A DNA stretch of 64,000 bases from Geomonas azotofigens (GCF_018919395.1 NZ_JAHLME010000004.1:310001-374000), one strand, 5' to 3'. Shown: positions 1-9,293, counted from the stretch's first letter. The notes: a model not told the origin generated them from the letters alone. Program-made: numbers and translations.

Positions 1-480
1 CTGCGCCACCTTGTTCAGTTTCTCGATCCCCACCGGCTCGCCGTACTCGGCCTTGCTGGGGGTGTAGTAGACCGGGCCGAAGGTGATGAAATCGGCGCCC
101 ATCTCCTGGGCGGTGATGGCCTGGGTCTGGTTGTGGCAGGATACCCCGATCAGCTTGCGCTCGCCCAGAAGCCGCCGCACCTTGTACAGCGGCAGGCTGG
201 AGCTCCCGATGTGGACGCCGTCGGCGTCGACCGCCAGCGCCACGTCCACCCGGTCGTTCACGAAGAGCTTGGCGCCGTAGCGCGAGGTGAGGCGGCGCAG
301 CTCCTGGGCCGTCTCGTAGAGTTCCTTGGTGCTGGTCCCCTTGTCCCTCAGCTGCACGGCGCGCACGCCCCCCCTCAAGGCCTCCTCGACCACGAACTCC
401 AGGTTGCGCCCGAGGGTCTCGCCGCGCCCGGTGATCAGGTAGAGGTTGAAGTCTATCCAGGGGGAGTCGAGTCCTCTCAC
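1..480 (-). CDS. thiE: Thiamine-phosphate synthase ThiE (partial, C-terminus outside window)
   Basis: Couples the thiazole phosphate made by ThiG to the hydroxymethylpyrimidine moiety to give thiamine phosphate. The visible 160 codons read as a TIM-barrel ThiE: an N-terminal YLITGR strand, VQLRDKG (the pyrophosphate/pyrimidine contact region), [15 protein letters not shown] and GVSCHN, then [10 protein letters not shown]. The start is a GTG at 478-480 that overlaps the thiG stop (GTGA), so the two are translationally coupled. The gene runs off the left edge of the window; no frameshift is visible. Family call is firm. Confidence 0.93.
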   Translation of the reverse strand, partial: MRGLDSPWIDFNLYLITGRGETLGRNLEFVVEEALRGGVRAVQLRDKGTSTKELYETAQELRRLTSRYGAKLFVNDRVDVALAVDADGVHIGSSSLPLYKVRRLLGERKLIGVSCHNQTQAITAQEMGADFITFGPVYYTPSKAEYGEPVGIEKLNKVAQ

Positions 481-1259
481 GCGATCAGCCCCGCCAGCGG
501 GGAGGATGCGGTGGCGTAGAGCTTCCTCGGGATGCGGCCGGCGCGGTAGGCGAGCCTGCCTGCCCTGACCGCGAGGTTCATCGCCTCGGCCATGGCGACC
601 GGGTCCTGGGCACCGGCGATGGCGGTGTTCATGAGTACGCCGTCGCAGCCAAGCTCCATGGCGATGGCCGCGTCCGATGCGGTGCCGACGCCGGCATCCA
701 CGATCACCGGGACCTTGACGGTCTCCAGGATGATCTGGATGTTGTACGGGTTGCGGATGCCGAGGCCCGAGCCGATGGGGGCCCCCAGCGGCATCACCGC
801 GGCGCACCCCATGTCCTCCAGCTTCTTGCAGATGATGGGGTCGTCGCTCGTGTAGGGGAGCACGGTGAATCCCTCGGCGATCAGCACCTTGGCCGCCTTC
901 AGGAGCTCCTCGTTGTTGGGGAAGAGCGTTTTCTCGTCACCGAGCACCTCGAGCTTGACGAAGTCGGAGAGCCCCGCCTCGCGGGCGAGCCGGCAGGTGC
1001 GGATGGCGTCCTCGGCGGTGTAGCAGCCGGCGGTGTTGGGGAGCAGGGTGTATTTCTTCAGGTCGATGTGGTCTAGGAGGGATTCCTTGCTCCGGTCCGA
1101 GATGTTCACCCTTCTCACCGCCACGGTGATGATCTGGGCGCCGGAGACCTCGATGGCGCGCACCATCTGCTGGAAGTCGGCGTACTTGCCGGTCCCCACC
1201 ATGAGGCGGGAGTCGAATTCGCGTCCTGCGATGACGAGCTTGTCACTTGTTAAAGGCAT
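477..1259 (-). CDS. thiG: Thiazole synthase ThiG
   Basis: Forms the thiazole ring of thiamine from deoxyxylulose phosphate, dehydroglycine and the ThiS thiocarboxylate. About 260 residues, the usual family length, with the typical GTGKY near the N-terminus, the Schiff-base lysine region VKLEVLGD, and the phosphate-binding stretches GSGLGIRNP and [12 protein letters not shown] start at the ATG ending at 1259, seven bases after a GGAG; a GTG one codon upstream is too close to that site. It lies between thiS and thiE, all on the minus strand, and overlaps thiE by a few bases. Confidence 0.95.
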   Translation of the reverse strand: MPLTSDKLVIAGREFDSRLMVGTGKYADFQQMVRAIEVSGAQIITVAVRRVNISDRSKESLLDHIDLKKYTLLPNTAGCYTAEDAIRTCRLAREAGLSDFVKLEVLGDEKTLFPNNEELLKAAKVLIAEGFTVLPYTSDDPIICKKLEDMGCAAVMPLGAPIGSGLGIRNPYNIQIILETVKVPVIVDAGVGTASDAAIAMELGCDGVLMNTAIAGAQDPVAMAEAMNLAVRAGRLAYRAGRIPRKLYATASSPLAGLIA

Positions 1260-1366
1260 CACTGTTCTCCAATCGGTAGCGTCTTGTCAGATGGTCGGCT
1301 CGGTCCGGCGGCAGCGGGACCGGAAGGTGAGCGGGAGACGAGCGGACGGCCCGCGGCGGGAGATCT

Positions 1367-1576
1367 CTAGCCGCGGACGGCGCCCCCTCCCACGAAATGG
1401 ACGATCTCCAGGGCGTCCCCCTCCTTGAGCCGGGTGGTCTCGTACTGCGCCTTGGGGAGGATGTCCAGGTTCAGCTCGACCGCGACGCGGCGCGGGTCGA
1501 TGCCGAGGGAGACCAGGTACTGCTGAACCGTGAGGGGATCGATCGATACGGCTTCGCCGTTGGTGGTGATGTTCAC
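1367..1576 (-). CDS. thiS: Sulfur carrier protein ThiS, with C-terminal extension
   Basis: Small ubiquitin-fold sulfur carrier of 69 residues. A GTG start at 1574-1576 follows GGAG at good spacing and gives the usual beginning VNITTNGEA. The family normally ends in a Gly-Gly that ThiF adenylates and that carries the thiocarboxylate. Here the motif HFVGGG is followed by four more residues (AVRG), so the reactive Gly-Gly is not terminal. Either a protease trims it or the carrier works differently; see findings. Located about 110 bp upstream of thiG, same strand. No TPP riboswitch signature was seen upstream. Confidence 0.88.
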   Translation of the reverse strand: MNITTNGEAVSIDPLTVQQYLVSLGIDPRRVAVELNLDILPKAQYETTRLKEGDALEIVHFVGGGAVRG

Positions 1577-1774
1577 TGCGGCTCCGGTACTGCGTGACGT
1601 TGAGGCTGGCCGGGCCGGACCGCGGTAAGAGCCGGGCCTGACCCGACCGTAAACTAACAATACGGCCCCTCGCTGTCAATCGTTTTCTTCCGCGCAGTTA
1701 AGCTCCGTGCGGGGTCCCGGGAGGGGGAGGGGGGAGGGGAGGGGGGAGGGGAAATGCCGGGTTTGTATACGGCT
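1577..1774. other. Spacer with G-rich tract (1719-1751)
   Basis: Non-coding spacer between the kinase gene and thiS, both on the minus strand. At 1719-1751 the plus strand has six G runs of 3-6 separated by single A residues, a strong G-quadruplex pattern; transcripts of the minus-strand genes would carry the C-rich complement. I see no tight hairpin plus U-run terminator here. Confidence 0.6.
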
Positions 1775-3400
1775 TCAGGCGCTTGCCGGTCCGGCCGGGT
1801 GTTGCCCCGTCGCCGGGGTCGGCGGGGAGGACGCGGCGGCTTCCGCCTCCGGCATGGGAAGCAGGATGGTGAAGGTGGTCCCGGCCCCCTCCTGGCTTTG
1901 CACCTCGATATGTCCGCCGTGCTCCTGGATGATGCCGTAGGATACCGACAGCCCGAGGCCGGTCCCCTTGTTGGACTTGGTGGTGAAGAAGGGGTCGAAA
2001 ATCCGGTCCAGGTTGGCCTCCGGGATGCCGCAGCCGTTGTCGCTGATCTTGATGAAGGCCTGCCCCTGCACCGGGTCGATACCGGTCACCACCATGACCA
2101 TCCCCTCGCCGCGCAGGGCGTGCCCGGCGTTGACCAGCATATTCACCAGGACCTGCTCAATCTGGTTCGGGTCGATCAGAAGCGACGGGATGCGCCCCGA
2201 GTAGTTGCGGGCGATGGTGACGTCCTGGAAGAGGATCTGGTGCCGGACCAGTTCGAGCGCGGCGTCCGAGATCTCGTTGAGCGAGCAGGGGGTCTTCTGG
2301 GGCGGTGCGCAGCGGGCGAACTCCAGGAGCCCCTTGACGATGCCGGCACAGCGCTTGGTTTCCCTGAGCACGGTCTCGATGTCGTTTTTGAGGACCGGGT
2401 CGAGCTTCGGGTTGCTCTGGATCAGGGAGGCGAACACGAGGATCCCGGTCAGGGGGTTGTTGATCTCGTGGGCGATGCCCGCCACCAGCTCCCCCAGCGA
2501 GGCGAGCTTTTCCGAGCGGATCAGCTGCGCCTGCATGCGCGTGATCTCCTGGGTCCTTTGCTGCACCATCAGCTCAAGGTCGCGTCCCCACCCCTCCAGT
2601 TCCTCCCTCGCCTTCTTTAGGTTCACGGTCATGGCGTTGAACGAGTCGGCCAGCTCGCCCAACTCGTCGTGGGCGAAGCTGTGCACCAGGCCGTCCAGTT
2701 CCCCCCGCGCCAGCATCTGGGTGTGCTCCAGGAGCTCCCGCACCGGACGGTTCACCAGCTTCTGGGTGAAATAGGTGAGGCTCAGCGAGGTGAGGGTGAT
2801 CAGGAGCAGGGTCAGGAGCAGCATGCGACCGCGGTAGGCGTCCAGGAGGGAGTGCATCCGGTCCAGCGGGACCACCACGTCCAGCACGCCGAGCACCTTG
2901 AATTTTTCCGGGTGAAAGTGGCAGCTCGCCGTGTAGCAGCTCTCCTCGTTGTAGATGGCATTGGTGATGCCGAGGAACTCGGCGCCGGATTTGCCGTAGA
3001 AGCGGCGGCTGCGGTTCTTGGAGGGGGCGGTCAGGAGCAGTTCGGGGCCGCCGTGGCAGACGGCGCAGACCTCGGAGCGCTTGCCGAGCACGGTCCCGGT
3101 CTCGGCGTCGTCGGTGGAGAAGATGATGCGGCCGGTCTTGTTGATCAGGCGGATCCGCTCCACCCCCTGCTGGTTGCCGATCTCCTCGATGGTTTTGTAG
3201 AACAGGGGACGGTCGTCCCGCAGCATCTGGTTGTGGGTGGTGCGGATGATGGTCTCGGTGATGCGGTCGGCCTCGGAGATCGCCTCCTGCAGCAGGAGCC
3301 CCTTGAGGCTTCTCAGGTTCAGGTAGGCGAACAGGGCCATGGTGCACAAAAGCACGAGCCCCGTGGCAAGGGCAAGCTTGGAAATCAGGTTGAGGCGCAC
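1775..3400 (-). CDS. Sensor histidine kinase with two-haem periplasmic sensor domain
   Basis: Membrane histidine kinase, 541 aa. TM1 is about residues 8-28. The periplasmic sensor spans about 30-185 and carries a CAVCH motif (C112-H116) and a CX4CH motif (C155-H161), both possible c-type haem attachment sites. TM2 (about 190-210) and a HAMP segment follow, then a coiled coil, a HisKA domain with GIAHEINNPLTG and a HATPase with SDNGCGIP and GTGLGLSVSYG. The start is GTG, seven bases after GGAG. No response regulator lies next to it. The same sensor layout, with both motifs at the same residue numbers, recurs in the protein at 12775-13617. Haem-bearing PAS-like sensors are known in Geobacter chemoreceptors; that this one binds haem is inferred. 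Confidence 0.9.
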   Translation of the reverse strand: MRLNLISKLALATGLVLLCTMALFAYLNLRSLKGLLLQEAISEADRITETIIRTTHNQMLRDDRPLFYKTIEEIGNQQGVERIRLINKTGRIIFSTDDAETGTVLGKRSEVCAVCHGGPELLLTAPSKNRSRRFYGKSGAEFLGITNAIYNEESCYTASCHFHPEKFKVLGVLDVVVPLDRMHSLLDAYRGRMLLLTLLLITLTSLSLTYFTQKLVNRPVRELLEHTQMLARGELDGLVHSFAHDELGELADSFNAMTVNLKKAREELEGWGRDLELMVQQRTQEITRMQAQLIRSEKLASLGELVAGIAHEINNPLTGILVFASLIQSNPKLDPVLKNDIETVLRETKRCAGIVKGLLEFARCAPPQKTPCSLNEISDAALELVRHQILFQDVTIARNYSGRIPSLLIDPNQIEQVLVNMLVNAGHALRGEGMVMVVTGIDPVQGQAFIKISDNGCGIPEANLDRIFDPFFTTKSNKGTGLGLSVSYGIIQEHGGHIEVQSQEGAGTTFTILLPMPEAEAAASSPPTPATGQHPAGPASA

Positions 3401-3480
3401 AGTCGCTCTCCGCCGATTCGCCGGCGCCGATGCCCCGGCGCCAGACCATCAAGATCGCATCGCTGCGAACGTCTTGTTGC

Positions 3481-3509
3481 TTGACATTTCTAGAACATAA
3501 TTCTATATT
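3481..3509 (+). promoter_or_regulatory. Strong sigma-70-type promoter with internal dyad
   Basis: TTGACA (3481-3486), 17 bp, TATATT (3504-3509), a near-consensus promoter reading toward the IclR gene. A perfect dyad TAGAA-N5-TTCTA (3491-3505) sits between the two boxes, so a repressor bound there would block polymerase. It starts about 210 bp upstream of the IclR start, giving a long leader. A second TTGACA occurs at 3658-3663 without a good -10. The rest of the 3401-3727 spacer shows nothing else I can name. Confidence 0.55.
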
Positions 3510-3727
3510 TTTCGTGTATGACACTATCTGCAGCCGCATCCTGCCGACTTTACCAGTGGAAGCTGTTTTACCGCTTCTCTCATGGGGCGGGTTTCGGGGC
3601 GGAAGCGGTACGGCGAGTTTAAACACATTAAAAGGGTTTATCAAGAGATTAATTTTCTTGACACGGCTTATCAAATGGCCTAGTTAATATTGTTTGAAAT
3701 TTTTCCTGATATTTATAGGTGCAGCCA

Positions 3728-4510
3728 ATGGCGAAAAAAGAGAAATCTGAGTACATCATTCAGGCCGTCTCCCATGCACTCGACCTCCTGGAGCAGTTCC
3801 ACGACGAGGTGGACGAACTGGGTGTGACCGAGCTGAGCAAGAGGCTGAAGCTTCACAAGAACAACGTTTTCCGCCTCCTGGCTACCCTGGAGTCCCGGAA
3901 CTACATAGAGCAGAACAAGGTAACGGAGAACTACCGGCTTGGGCTCAAGACCCTGGAGCTGGGGCAGACCTTCATCAAGCAGATGGGTCTCTTGCGTCAG
4001 TCCCGCCCGGTGCTCGAGGCGCTGGTCAAGGAGTGCAACGAGACCACCTACGTCGCCATCCTCAAGGAGTTCCACATCGTCTACCTGGACGTGGTGGAGA
4101 CCGACCTGACCGTCAGGGTCGTGCCGCGCGTCGGCGCCCGTCTGCCGGCCTACTGCACCGCCGCCGGCAAGGTCCAGATCGCTTACATGACCGACGAGGA
4201 ACTTGAGAACTACCTCCCCACCAAGGAGATGAAGCGGTACACCCCGAAGACCGTCACCGACCGCGAGGAGCTCAAGAAGCACCTCAAGGTGATCGCCGAG
4301 CAGGGATACGCCATCGACGACGAGGAGATGGATGTCGGCGTCAAGTGCGTGGGCGCCCCGATCCGCGACTACACCCGCCGCATCATCGGCGCGGTGAGCA
4401 TCTCCGGCCCCTCGATGCGCTTCACCGACGAGCGGCTCGAGAAGGAGCTGATCCCGCTGGTGATCCGCTCCGGCGAGGAGATCTCCCACAAGCTCGGCTA
4501 CCACAAGTAG
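3728..4510 (+). CDS. IclR-family transcriptional regulator
   Basis: 260-aa regulator. An N-terminal winged helix-turn-helix (about residues 5-70; VTELSKRLKLHKNNVFRLL, then YIEQNKVTENYRLG) is followed by the IclR effector-binding GAF-like domain (about 80-255) with the typical GARLPAYCTAAGK segment and the C-terminal ...GAVSISGPS. The ATG at 3728 follows AGGT at seven bases; the in-frame GTG upstream lies in that site. The effector is not predictable. It is separated from sfrAB by a minus-strand gene pair, so control of sfrAB is possible but not shown. Confidence 0.92.
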   Translation: MAKKEKSEYIIQAVSHALDLLEQFHDEVDELGVTELSKRLKLHKNNVFRLLATLESRNYIEQNKVTENYRLGLKTLELGQTFIKQMGLLRQSRPVLEALVKECNETTYVAILKEFHIVYLDVVETDLTVRVVPRVGARLPAYCTAAGKVQIAYMTDEELENYLPTKEMKRYTPKTVTDREELKKHLKVIAEQGYAIDDEEMDVGVKCVGAPIRDYTRRIIGAVSISGPSMRFTDERLEKELIPLVIRSGEEISHKLGYHK

Positions 4511-4517
4511 CGATTAG

Positions 4518-4549
4518 AAAAGGCCCCCGCCGCAAGCGGGGGCCTTTTT
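4518..4549. terminator. Rho-independent terminator, bidirectional
   Basis: GC-rich stem AGGCCCCCGC / GCGGGGGCCT with a short loop, followed by a T-run on the plus strand and preceded by an A-run, so it can end both the IclR transcript and the converging coaE transcript. Confidence 0.9.
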
Positions 4550-4600
4550 CGTCGTACCTCTTTTTTAGATCTTCCCGCAGCTCTTGCCTGCCGACCTGGC

Positions 4601-5209
4601 TCACCTCTCGGTGCGGTCCACTATCTCCTCACGCCACAGCTTGCGCACCTGCGCCTCCAGGTCCTCCTTGCTGCCGCGGTTGTCGATGACGACCTTCCCC
4701 AGTTTCTTCTTCTCCTCCATGGGCATCTGCGACGCGATGCGCGACAGCGCCGCCTCCCGGGAGAGGCCGTCGCGTGCCATCAGGCGCTGGAGCTGGGTCT
4801 CCCGGTCCAGGTAGACCACCCACACCTCGTGCACGCGGGAGGTGATCCCCGCCTCGAAGAGCAGGGGGGCCACGTAGAAGGCGGTGCCGGTCCCCGCCTC
4901 CCGAAGCCGCTCCAGCTTCTCCTCCGCCCGCTTTCTGATGGCGGGGTGGGTGATTTCCTCAAGGGTGCGCCTGGCCGACGGGTCGGCGAACACGATCTCG
5001 CCGAGGGCGGCGCGGTTCAGGGTGCCGTCGGGGTTGAGCACCTGCTCCCCGAAGCTCGCCGCGATCCGCGCCAGGGCCTCCTCGCCCGGCTGCACCACTT
5101 CCCGTGCCAGTTGGTCGGCGTCGATCACGGCCGCTCCCAACTCTTCGAAGAGCTGCGCCGCGCTGGTCTTGCCCGAGGCGATCCCCCCGGTGAGTCCTAT
5201 GATGCGCAT
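4601..5209 (-). CDS. coaE: Dephospho-CoA kinase CoaE
   Basis: Last step of coenzyme A synthesis: phosphorylates the ribose 3'-OH of dephospho-CoA. 202 aa, standard length. Begins MRIIGLTGGIASGKT (P-loop), then the DADQLAREV segment, the HPAIRKR lid region and VVYLDRETQLQRLMARDGLS. The frame is open further upstream, but the ATG at 5209 matches the conserved N-terminus. Lies 16 bp downstream of the FapA-type gene and is probably cotranscribed with it. Confidence 0.96.
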   Translation of the reverse strand: MRIIGLTGGIASGKTSAAQLFEELGAAVIDADQLAREVVQPGEEALARIAASFGEQVLNPDGTLNRAALGEIVFADPSARRTLEEITHPAIRKRAEEKLERLREAGTGTAFYVAPLLFEAGITSRVHEVWVVYLDRETQLQRLMARDGLSREAALSRIASQMPMEEKKKLGKVVIDNRGSKEDLEAQVRKLWREEIVDRTER

Positions 5210-5225
5210 GCCGTTTCCTTGTTTT

Positions 5226-6863
5226 TCAATATGCGATGCCCTCCTCGCCCAGGGTGAAGGTCGGGTTGGTGAGGTCCTCCTCGACGAGAAGGGTGCTGGA
5301 GCCGATCCTGATCTGCGCGCCCAGGAAGGCGTCGCGCTCCACCTCGACCCGGGCCAGGGCATTGATCTCCATCCTCTTTTGCAGCCGTTTCTTTTCGCCG
5401 GTCAGCTCGGCCAGTTCTCCCTGGCACTTGGTGTAGATGCGCTGCTTCAGGTTCAAAAGCCCCGCCTCCATGCTGCCGGGGTTCTCCTTGACGTAGGCCA
5501 GCGTCTTGGTGAGCTCATCCAGCTGGCGCTGCTTCTCGGTCAGGTTTTCCTGCACCATCTCGAGTTTCCGGTTCAGTGCGGGGTCGACGCCGACCTCGAT
5601 CACGGTGGGGACCCCGGCGTGGGAGCCGATGACGACGGCGTGCACCAGGGAGATGGCGCGGCATACCCCGCCGATGATGTGTCCCTTGCGCCCACCTTTC
5701 TCGCCGACCAGGATGCTCCCGCCGGAGGTGAGGTCGCTCTGCATGGCCAGTTCGCGGATGACGATGTCTCCGCCGGCGCTGATGGCCGCGTTCTCGGCGA
5801 ACTGCACCGTCACGGTCCCCCCCGCCTCCAGCTGGGCCATCTCCTGGCGGCTCACCATCTTGCCCGGCTGGCTGGCGTGGCCGTGGCCGATCACTCCCCC
5901 CTGGATCACGATGTTCCCTCCGGCCTTGACCCGGGCGGCCTCGACGATCCCTCCCACCGTGATGTCCTCGGTGGCGGTCACCTCCATCCCCTCGCTGACG
6001 TCGCCGGCGATCTCCAGCGATCCCTTGAAGCGGAGGTTGCCGGTGGAGAGGTCGACCCGCTTCACCTTGAAGACGGGATCGACGTTGACGCCGCGCGGCA
6101 CGATCGACGGGTAGCCGGAAATGGCGGCGACCAGCAGGTCCGGGTCGGTCAGGTCGCAGGCGATGCCGGTCAGGTTGTCCGCGAAGGGGAGATCGACCCC
6201 GTCGGTGGTGGGGAGTTCCACCCCGAGGAGGTTGATCCCGGGGACGCCGGTGGTGGGGCGGGTGCGCCGCAAGAGCGGGTCGCCCAGGCTCACGCTGACG
6301 ATATCCCCAAGGTTGCGGTAGTCGGCGGTGTCGTCGTCGGAGAGTTGCGGCATCTGGGTCGCCATCTCCGGGATCAGGCTGATGAACTGGCTGTCCTCCC
6401 CGGGGACGGGCGGGGTTCCCTGGGCGATCGCCACCTTGCTGGCCTCCCCCGCCTCCAGCGCGGCCTTGATCTCGTCATAGAGGATGCCGCAGACCACGCC
6501 CTCGCGGGAAAGCGCCTGCTCCACCTCTTCGAGCGTGATGCGGTGCCCGCCATGGGCCGGCTGGATGGTCATGGTGGCGGTCATCATGTCGTCGGAGAGC
6601 TGCAGGGCGAGGGTGGCGTCGCGCCGTTCGCCGATCTGCAGGGTGAACGTCACCGGGGAGACGGCACAGCGGGCGAGCACCTGCGCCAGTGCGTCTTCGG
6701 ACAGGAACAGGTCGCCGTATCCCAGCGCCTCGATCGCCTCGCGCAACTGCGGGACGTCCAGCGCGCGCCGCTGGGTGACCGGGGTGTACTGTGCCAGCAG
6801 GGACTTCTGGTCCGGGCTCAGTTGCAGTTTTAGGCCGGTGCCGTCGAGAATGTCGGTCTCCAT
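5226..6863 (-). CDS. FapA/DUF342-family protein
   Basis: 545-aa cytoplasmic protein of the DUF342/FapA family. The N-terminal part (to about residue 220) is mixed alpha/beta; the middle (about 230-420) is rich in short G-V/I turns such as GNIVIQGGVIGHG and GGSILVGEKGG, typical of the right-handed parallel beta-helix of this family; a coiled coil (about 425-500) and a short C-terminal domain follow. Relatives have been tied to flagellar assembly or polymer-related functions, but no flagellar gene is nearby, so the role here is open. ATG at 6863 follows GGAGGGG at good distance. Confidence 0.88.
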   Translation of the reverse strand: METDILDGTGLKLQLSPDQKSLLAQYTPVTQRRALDVPQLREAIEALGYGDLFLSEDALAQVLARCAVSPVTFTLQIGERRDATLALQLSDDMMTATMTIQPAHGGHRITLEEVEQALSREGVVCGILYDEIKAALEAGEASKVAIAQGTPPVPGEDSQFISLIPEMATQMPQLSDDDTADYRNLGDIVSVSLGDPLLRRTRPTTGVPGINLLGVELPTTDGVDLPFADNLTGIACDLTDPDLLVAAISGYPSIVPRGVNVDPVFKVKRVDLSTGNLRFKGSLEIAGDVSEGMEVTATEDITVGGIVEAARVKAGGNIVIQGGVIGHGHASQPGKMVSRQEMAQLEAGGTVTVQFAENAAISAGGDIVIRELAMQSDLTSGGSILVGEKGGRKGHIIGGVCRAISLVHAVVIGSHAGVPTVIEVGVDPALNRKLEMVQENLTEKQRQLDELTKTLAYVKENPGSMEAGLLNLKQRIYTKCQGELAELTGEKKRLQKRMEINALARVEVERDAFLGAQIRIGSSTLLVEEDLTNPTFTLGEEGIAY

Positions 6864-7225
6864 GACCCCTCCGGTGACGCCCACAGGGTCTTCATGGGCG
6901 CGTCCCTATTAAGTATCGGCGTCTCCGGGGAAAAGTTGAATTCTTTGAGAGGGCGCGTCGCGTCGTGCCGCAGCGATGTTAGGGCCTGTCGCCGACAAAA
7001 ACAACCATTAATTGCAGCTATGCGGAGGAGCGCCGCGCGCCGCGGTCGGTGCTTGCTGTATACGCCCTACCACAGCGATAATCCGCATGATTTTTCGCTT
7101 GATTAGAGCTGAGTGATGTGGTAAAAACTGGATACTGTATACAATGTGCACCGGACAATTTACTTAATAAATGTAAATATTTAGCCGATAATGCGGCCAA
7201 TTTTACAGCTATTTCGGAGGCCTAA
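6864..7225. other. Divergent intergenic region upstream of sfrB
   Basis: 362 bp between the FapA-type gene (minus) and sfrB (plus). AT-rich toward sfrB. The only clear element is a dyad ATTTAC-N9-GTAAAT at 7158-7178, close to the sfrB start, a possible operator. Two TGTATA half-sites (7057, 7136) lack the partner half seen in the cytochrome promoters. I could not place a convincing promoter. Confidence 0.4.
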
Positions 7226-9238
7226 GTGGCAGAGGTAGTTTTTTCCAGCTGGGGCAGAAACATAGTTGATAACCGCAAGGGGGGCGAGAAGAAGGATGTC
7301 TCCTTCAAGCTGCCCGCCACCTACGACGGAGAGCGGCCGCTTTCGGCTTTCATCGGCTGGGATGGCATCATTTTGTACAACAAGGATGTCGATATCCCCG
7401 CCATGGTCGCCGAGTACATGAAGCGGGTGCAGACCAAGTACGTCTGCGGCAAGTGCACCCCGGGCAAGAAGGGGACCCGCGTCATCATGGACGCCCTCTC
7501 CGGGATCATGGAGGGGCGCGGCAAGGAGGAGGATCTCGACACCATCCTCGACGTCGGGAGCGTGCTGTCGCACTGCAAGTGCACGCTCTGCCCGAGCTCG
7601 GCGGTGCCGGTCATCGACGCGGTCACCCACTTCCGCGACGCCTTCGTGAACTACATCCGCGGCGCCAAGAGCCTCTCCTCGGAATTCCGGTACATCGAGA
7701 AGTACACCGCGCCCTGCATGGACAAGTGCCCGGCCCACATCGATATCCCCGCCTACATCGAGTCGGTGAAGGATTACCGTTTCGGCGATTCTCTGGAGAC
7801 CATCCGCGAATCGATGCCGCTTCCCTCGGTCTGCGGCCGCGTCTGCCCGCACCCGTGTGAGACCGCCTGCCGCAGGAAGAACGTGGACGAGCCGATCAAC
7901 ATCATGGTGCTCAAACGCAGCGCCTCCGATTACGAATGGCAGCACGGTCACCTCCCGCCGATGGCTCCCAAGGGGAAGCAGTCCAAGAAGATCGCCGTGG
8001 TGGGAGCGGGGCCGGCAGGTCTCGCCGCCGCCTACTACCTGGCCCTGGAAGGGTACCCCGTCACCATCTACGAGGCGCTTCCCTTAGGCGGCGGCATGGT
8101 CGCCGTGGGCATCCCCCCCTACCGCCAGCCGCGTCACCTGCTGCAGCGCGACATCGACATCATCCAGGGACTGGGCGTCGAGATCATCTACAACACCCGG
8201 GTGGGCAAGGACATCACCCTCGACGAGCTGAGGAAGAAGTTCGACGCCGTGCTCCTCGCGCCGGGCGCACACCGCTCAAAGCCGATGGGGGTCGAGGGGG
8301 AGGACAAGGGGTACAAGGGCTTCCTGACCGGCGGTATCGACTTCCTGAGAAACGTCTACCTGGGCCTTCCCACCGGGATGGGCAAGAAGGTCTTCGTGGT
8401 TGGCGGCGGCAACACCGCCATCGACTGCGTCAGGGTGGCGCTGCGCGAGGGGGCCGAGGAGTCGGTGCTCGTCTACCGCCGCTCCCGCAACGAGATGCCG
8501 GCGGATGTGTGGGAGGTCGACGGGGCGGACGAGGAAGGGGTACGCTTCGAGTTCCAGGTGCTCCCGACCAAGGTCATCGCCAACGAGAACAACGAGGTCA
8601 CCGGGGTCGAGCTGATCAGGATGGCCCTGGGCGAACCGGACGCTTCCGGGCGTCGCCGTCCGGAACCGGTGCCGGGCTCCGAGTTCATCATCGAGTGCGA
8701 CACCATCATCCCGGCCATCGGCCAGGACGCGGACCTCTCCTTCATCCCGGCCGACGCGGGGATCGACACCACCAAGTGGAGCACCATCGTCACCAAGTAC
8801 GTGCCGCTCAAGGGGCACGACGGCAAGGACCTGAAGGACGGCATGGGCAACATGCTCTCCAGGACCCTGATCACCGACTGCGACGGCGTCTTCGCCTCCG
8901 GTGACGCCGAGATCGGCCCGCTCACCGTCGTGGCCTGCGTCGGCAACGGCCACCGCGCCGCCAAGGTGATCCAGCGCTACCTCGAAGGGAAGGGGGTCGA
9001 GCTCTCCGACGACGAGCGGATGGAGGACATCCTCACCTACTTCGGCGTCTACGACAAGAACGAGGACGTGCAGTGGCTGGACAGCGCCTCGCGCGAGCAC
9101 CAGAAGGAGGTGCACGGCAAGGAGAGGGCGAGCTTCAAGAACTACTGCGAGGTGGAGCTGGGGTACGCCAACAGCCAGGCGGTGCGGGAGGCCGAGAGGT
9201 GCCTGCGCTGCTACCGGGTCGCCATGGTCGCCGTCTAG
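7226..9238 (+). CDS. sfrB: NADPH oxidoreductase beta subunit SfrB
   Basis: 670-aa flavin/iron-sulfur electron-input subunit of the SfrAB complex, known in G. sulfurreducens as a cytoplasmic NADPH oxidoreductase, first isolated as a soluble Fe(III) reductase and later linked to acetate metabolism. Domain order: a NuoF-like [4Fe-4S] segment (CGKCTPGKKG near residue 73, CKCTLC near 117); a GltD-type N-terminal domain with two cysteine clusters (CMDKCPAHIDIPAY, CGRVCPHPCETACRR); an FAD fold (GAGPAGLAAAYYLALEGY near 260); an NAD(P) fold (GGGNTAIDC); a GDAEIGPLTVV flavin motif; and a CLRC end. The start is GTG after CGGAGG. sfrA follows 55 bp downstream. Confidence 0.92.
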   Translation: MAEVVFSSWGRNIVDNRKGGEKKDVSFKLPATYDGERPLSAFIGWDGIILYNKDVDIPAMVAEYMKRVQTKYVCGKCTPGKKGTRVIMDALSGIMEGRGKEEDLDTILDVGSVLSHCKCTLCPSSAVPVIDAVTHFRDAFVNYIRGAKSLSSEFRYIEKYTAPCMDKCPAHIDIPAYIESVKDYRFGDSLETIRESMPLPSVCGRVCPHPCETACRRKNVDEPINIMVLKRSASDYEWQHGHLPPMAPKGKQSKKIAVVGAGPAGLAAAYYLALEGYPVTIYEALPLGGGMVAVGIPPYRQPRHLLQRDIDIIQGLGVEIIYNTRVGKDITLDELRKKFDAVLLAPGAHRSKPMGVEGEDKGYKGFLTGGIDFLRNVYLGLPTGMGKKVFVVGGGNTAIDCVRVALREGAEESVLVYRRSRNEMPADVWEVDGADEEGVRFEFQVLPTKVIANENNEVTGVELIRMALGEPDASGRRRPEPVPGSEFIIECDTIIPAIGQDADLSFIPADAGIDTTKWSTIVTKYVPLKGHDGKDLKDGMGNMLSRTLITDCDGVFASGDAEIGPLTVVACVGNGHRAAKVIQRYLEGKGVELSDDERMEDILTYFGVYDKNEDVQWLDSASREHQKEVHGKERASFKNYCEVELGYANSQAVREAERCLRCYRVAMVAV

Positions 9239-9293
9239 GGCGGCAGCGCCGGGACCTATTGCAATTCATTACACCGAATACTGAGGGTTTTAT

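Noticed and set aside
1577-1774. TPP riboswitch upstream of thiS
   Set aside because: The conserved CTGAGA and related core segments are absent on the minus strand.
7057-7141. TGTATA sequences upstream of sfrB as further activator sites
   Set aside because: Neither has a TATACA half seven bases downstream, and there is no sigma-54 promoter there.
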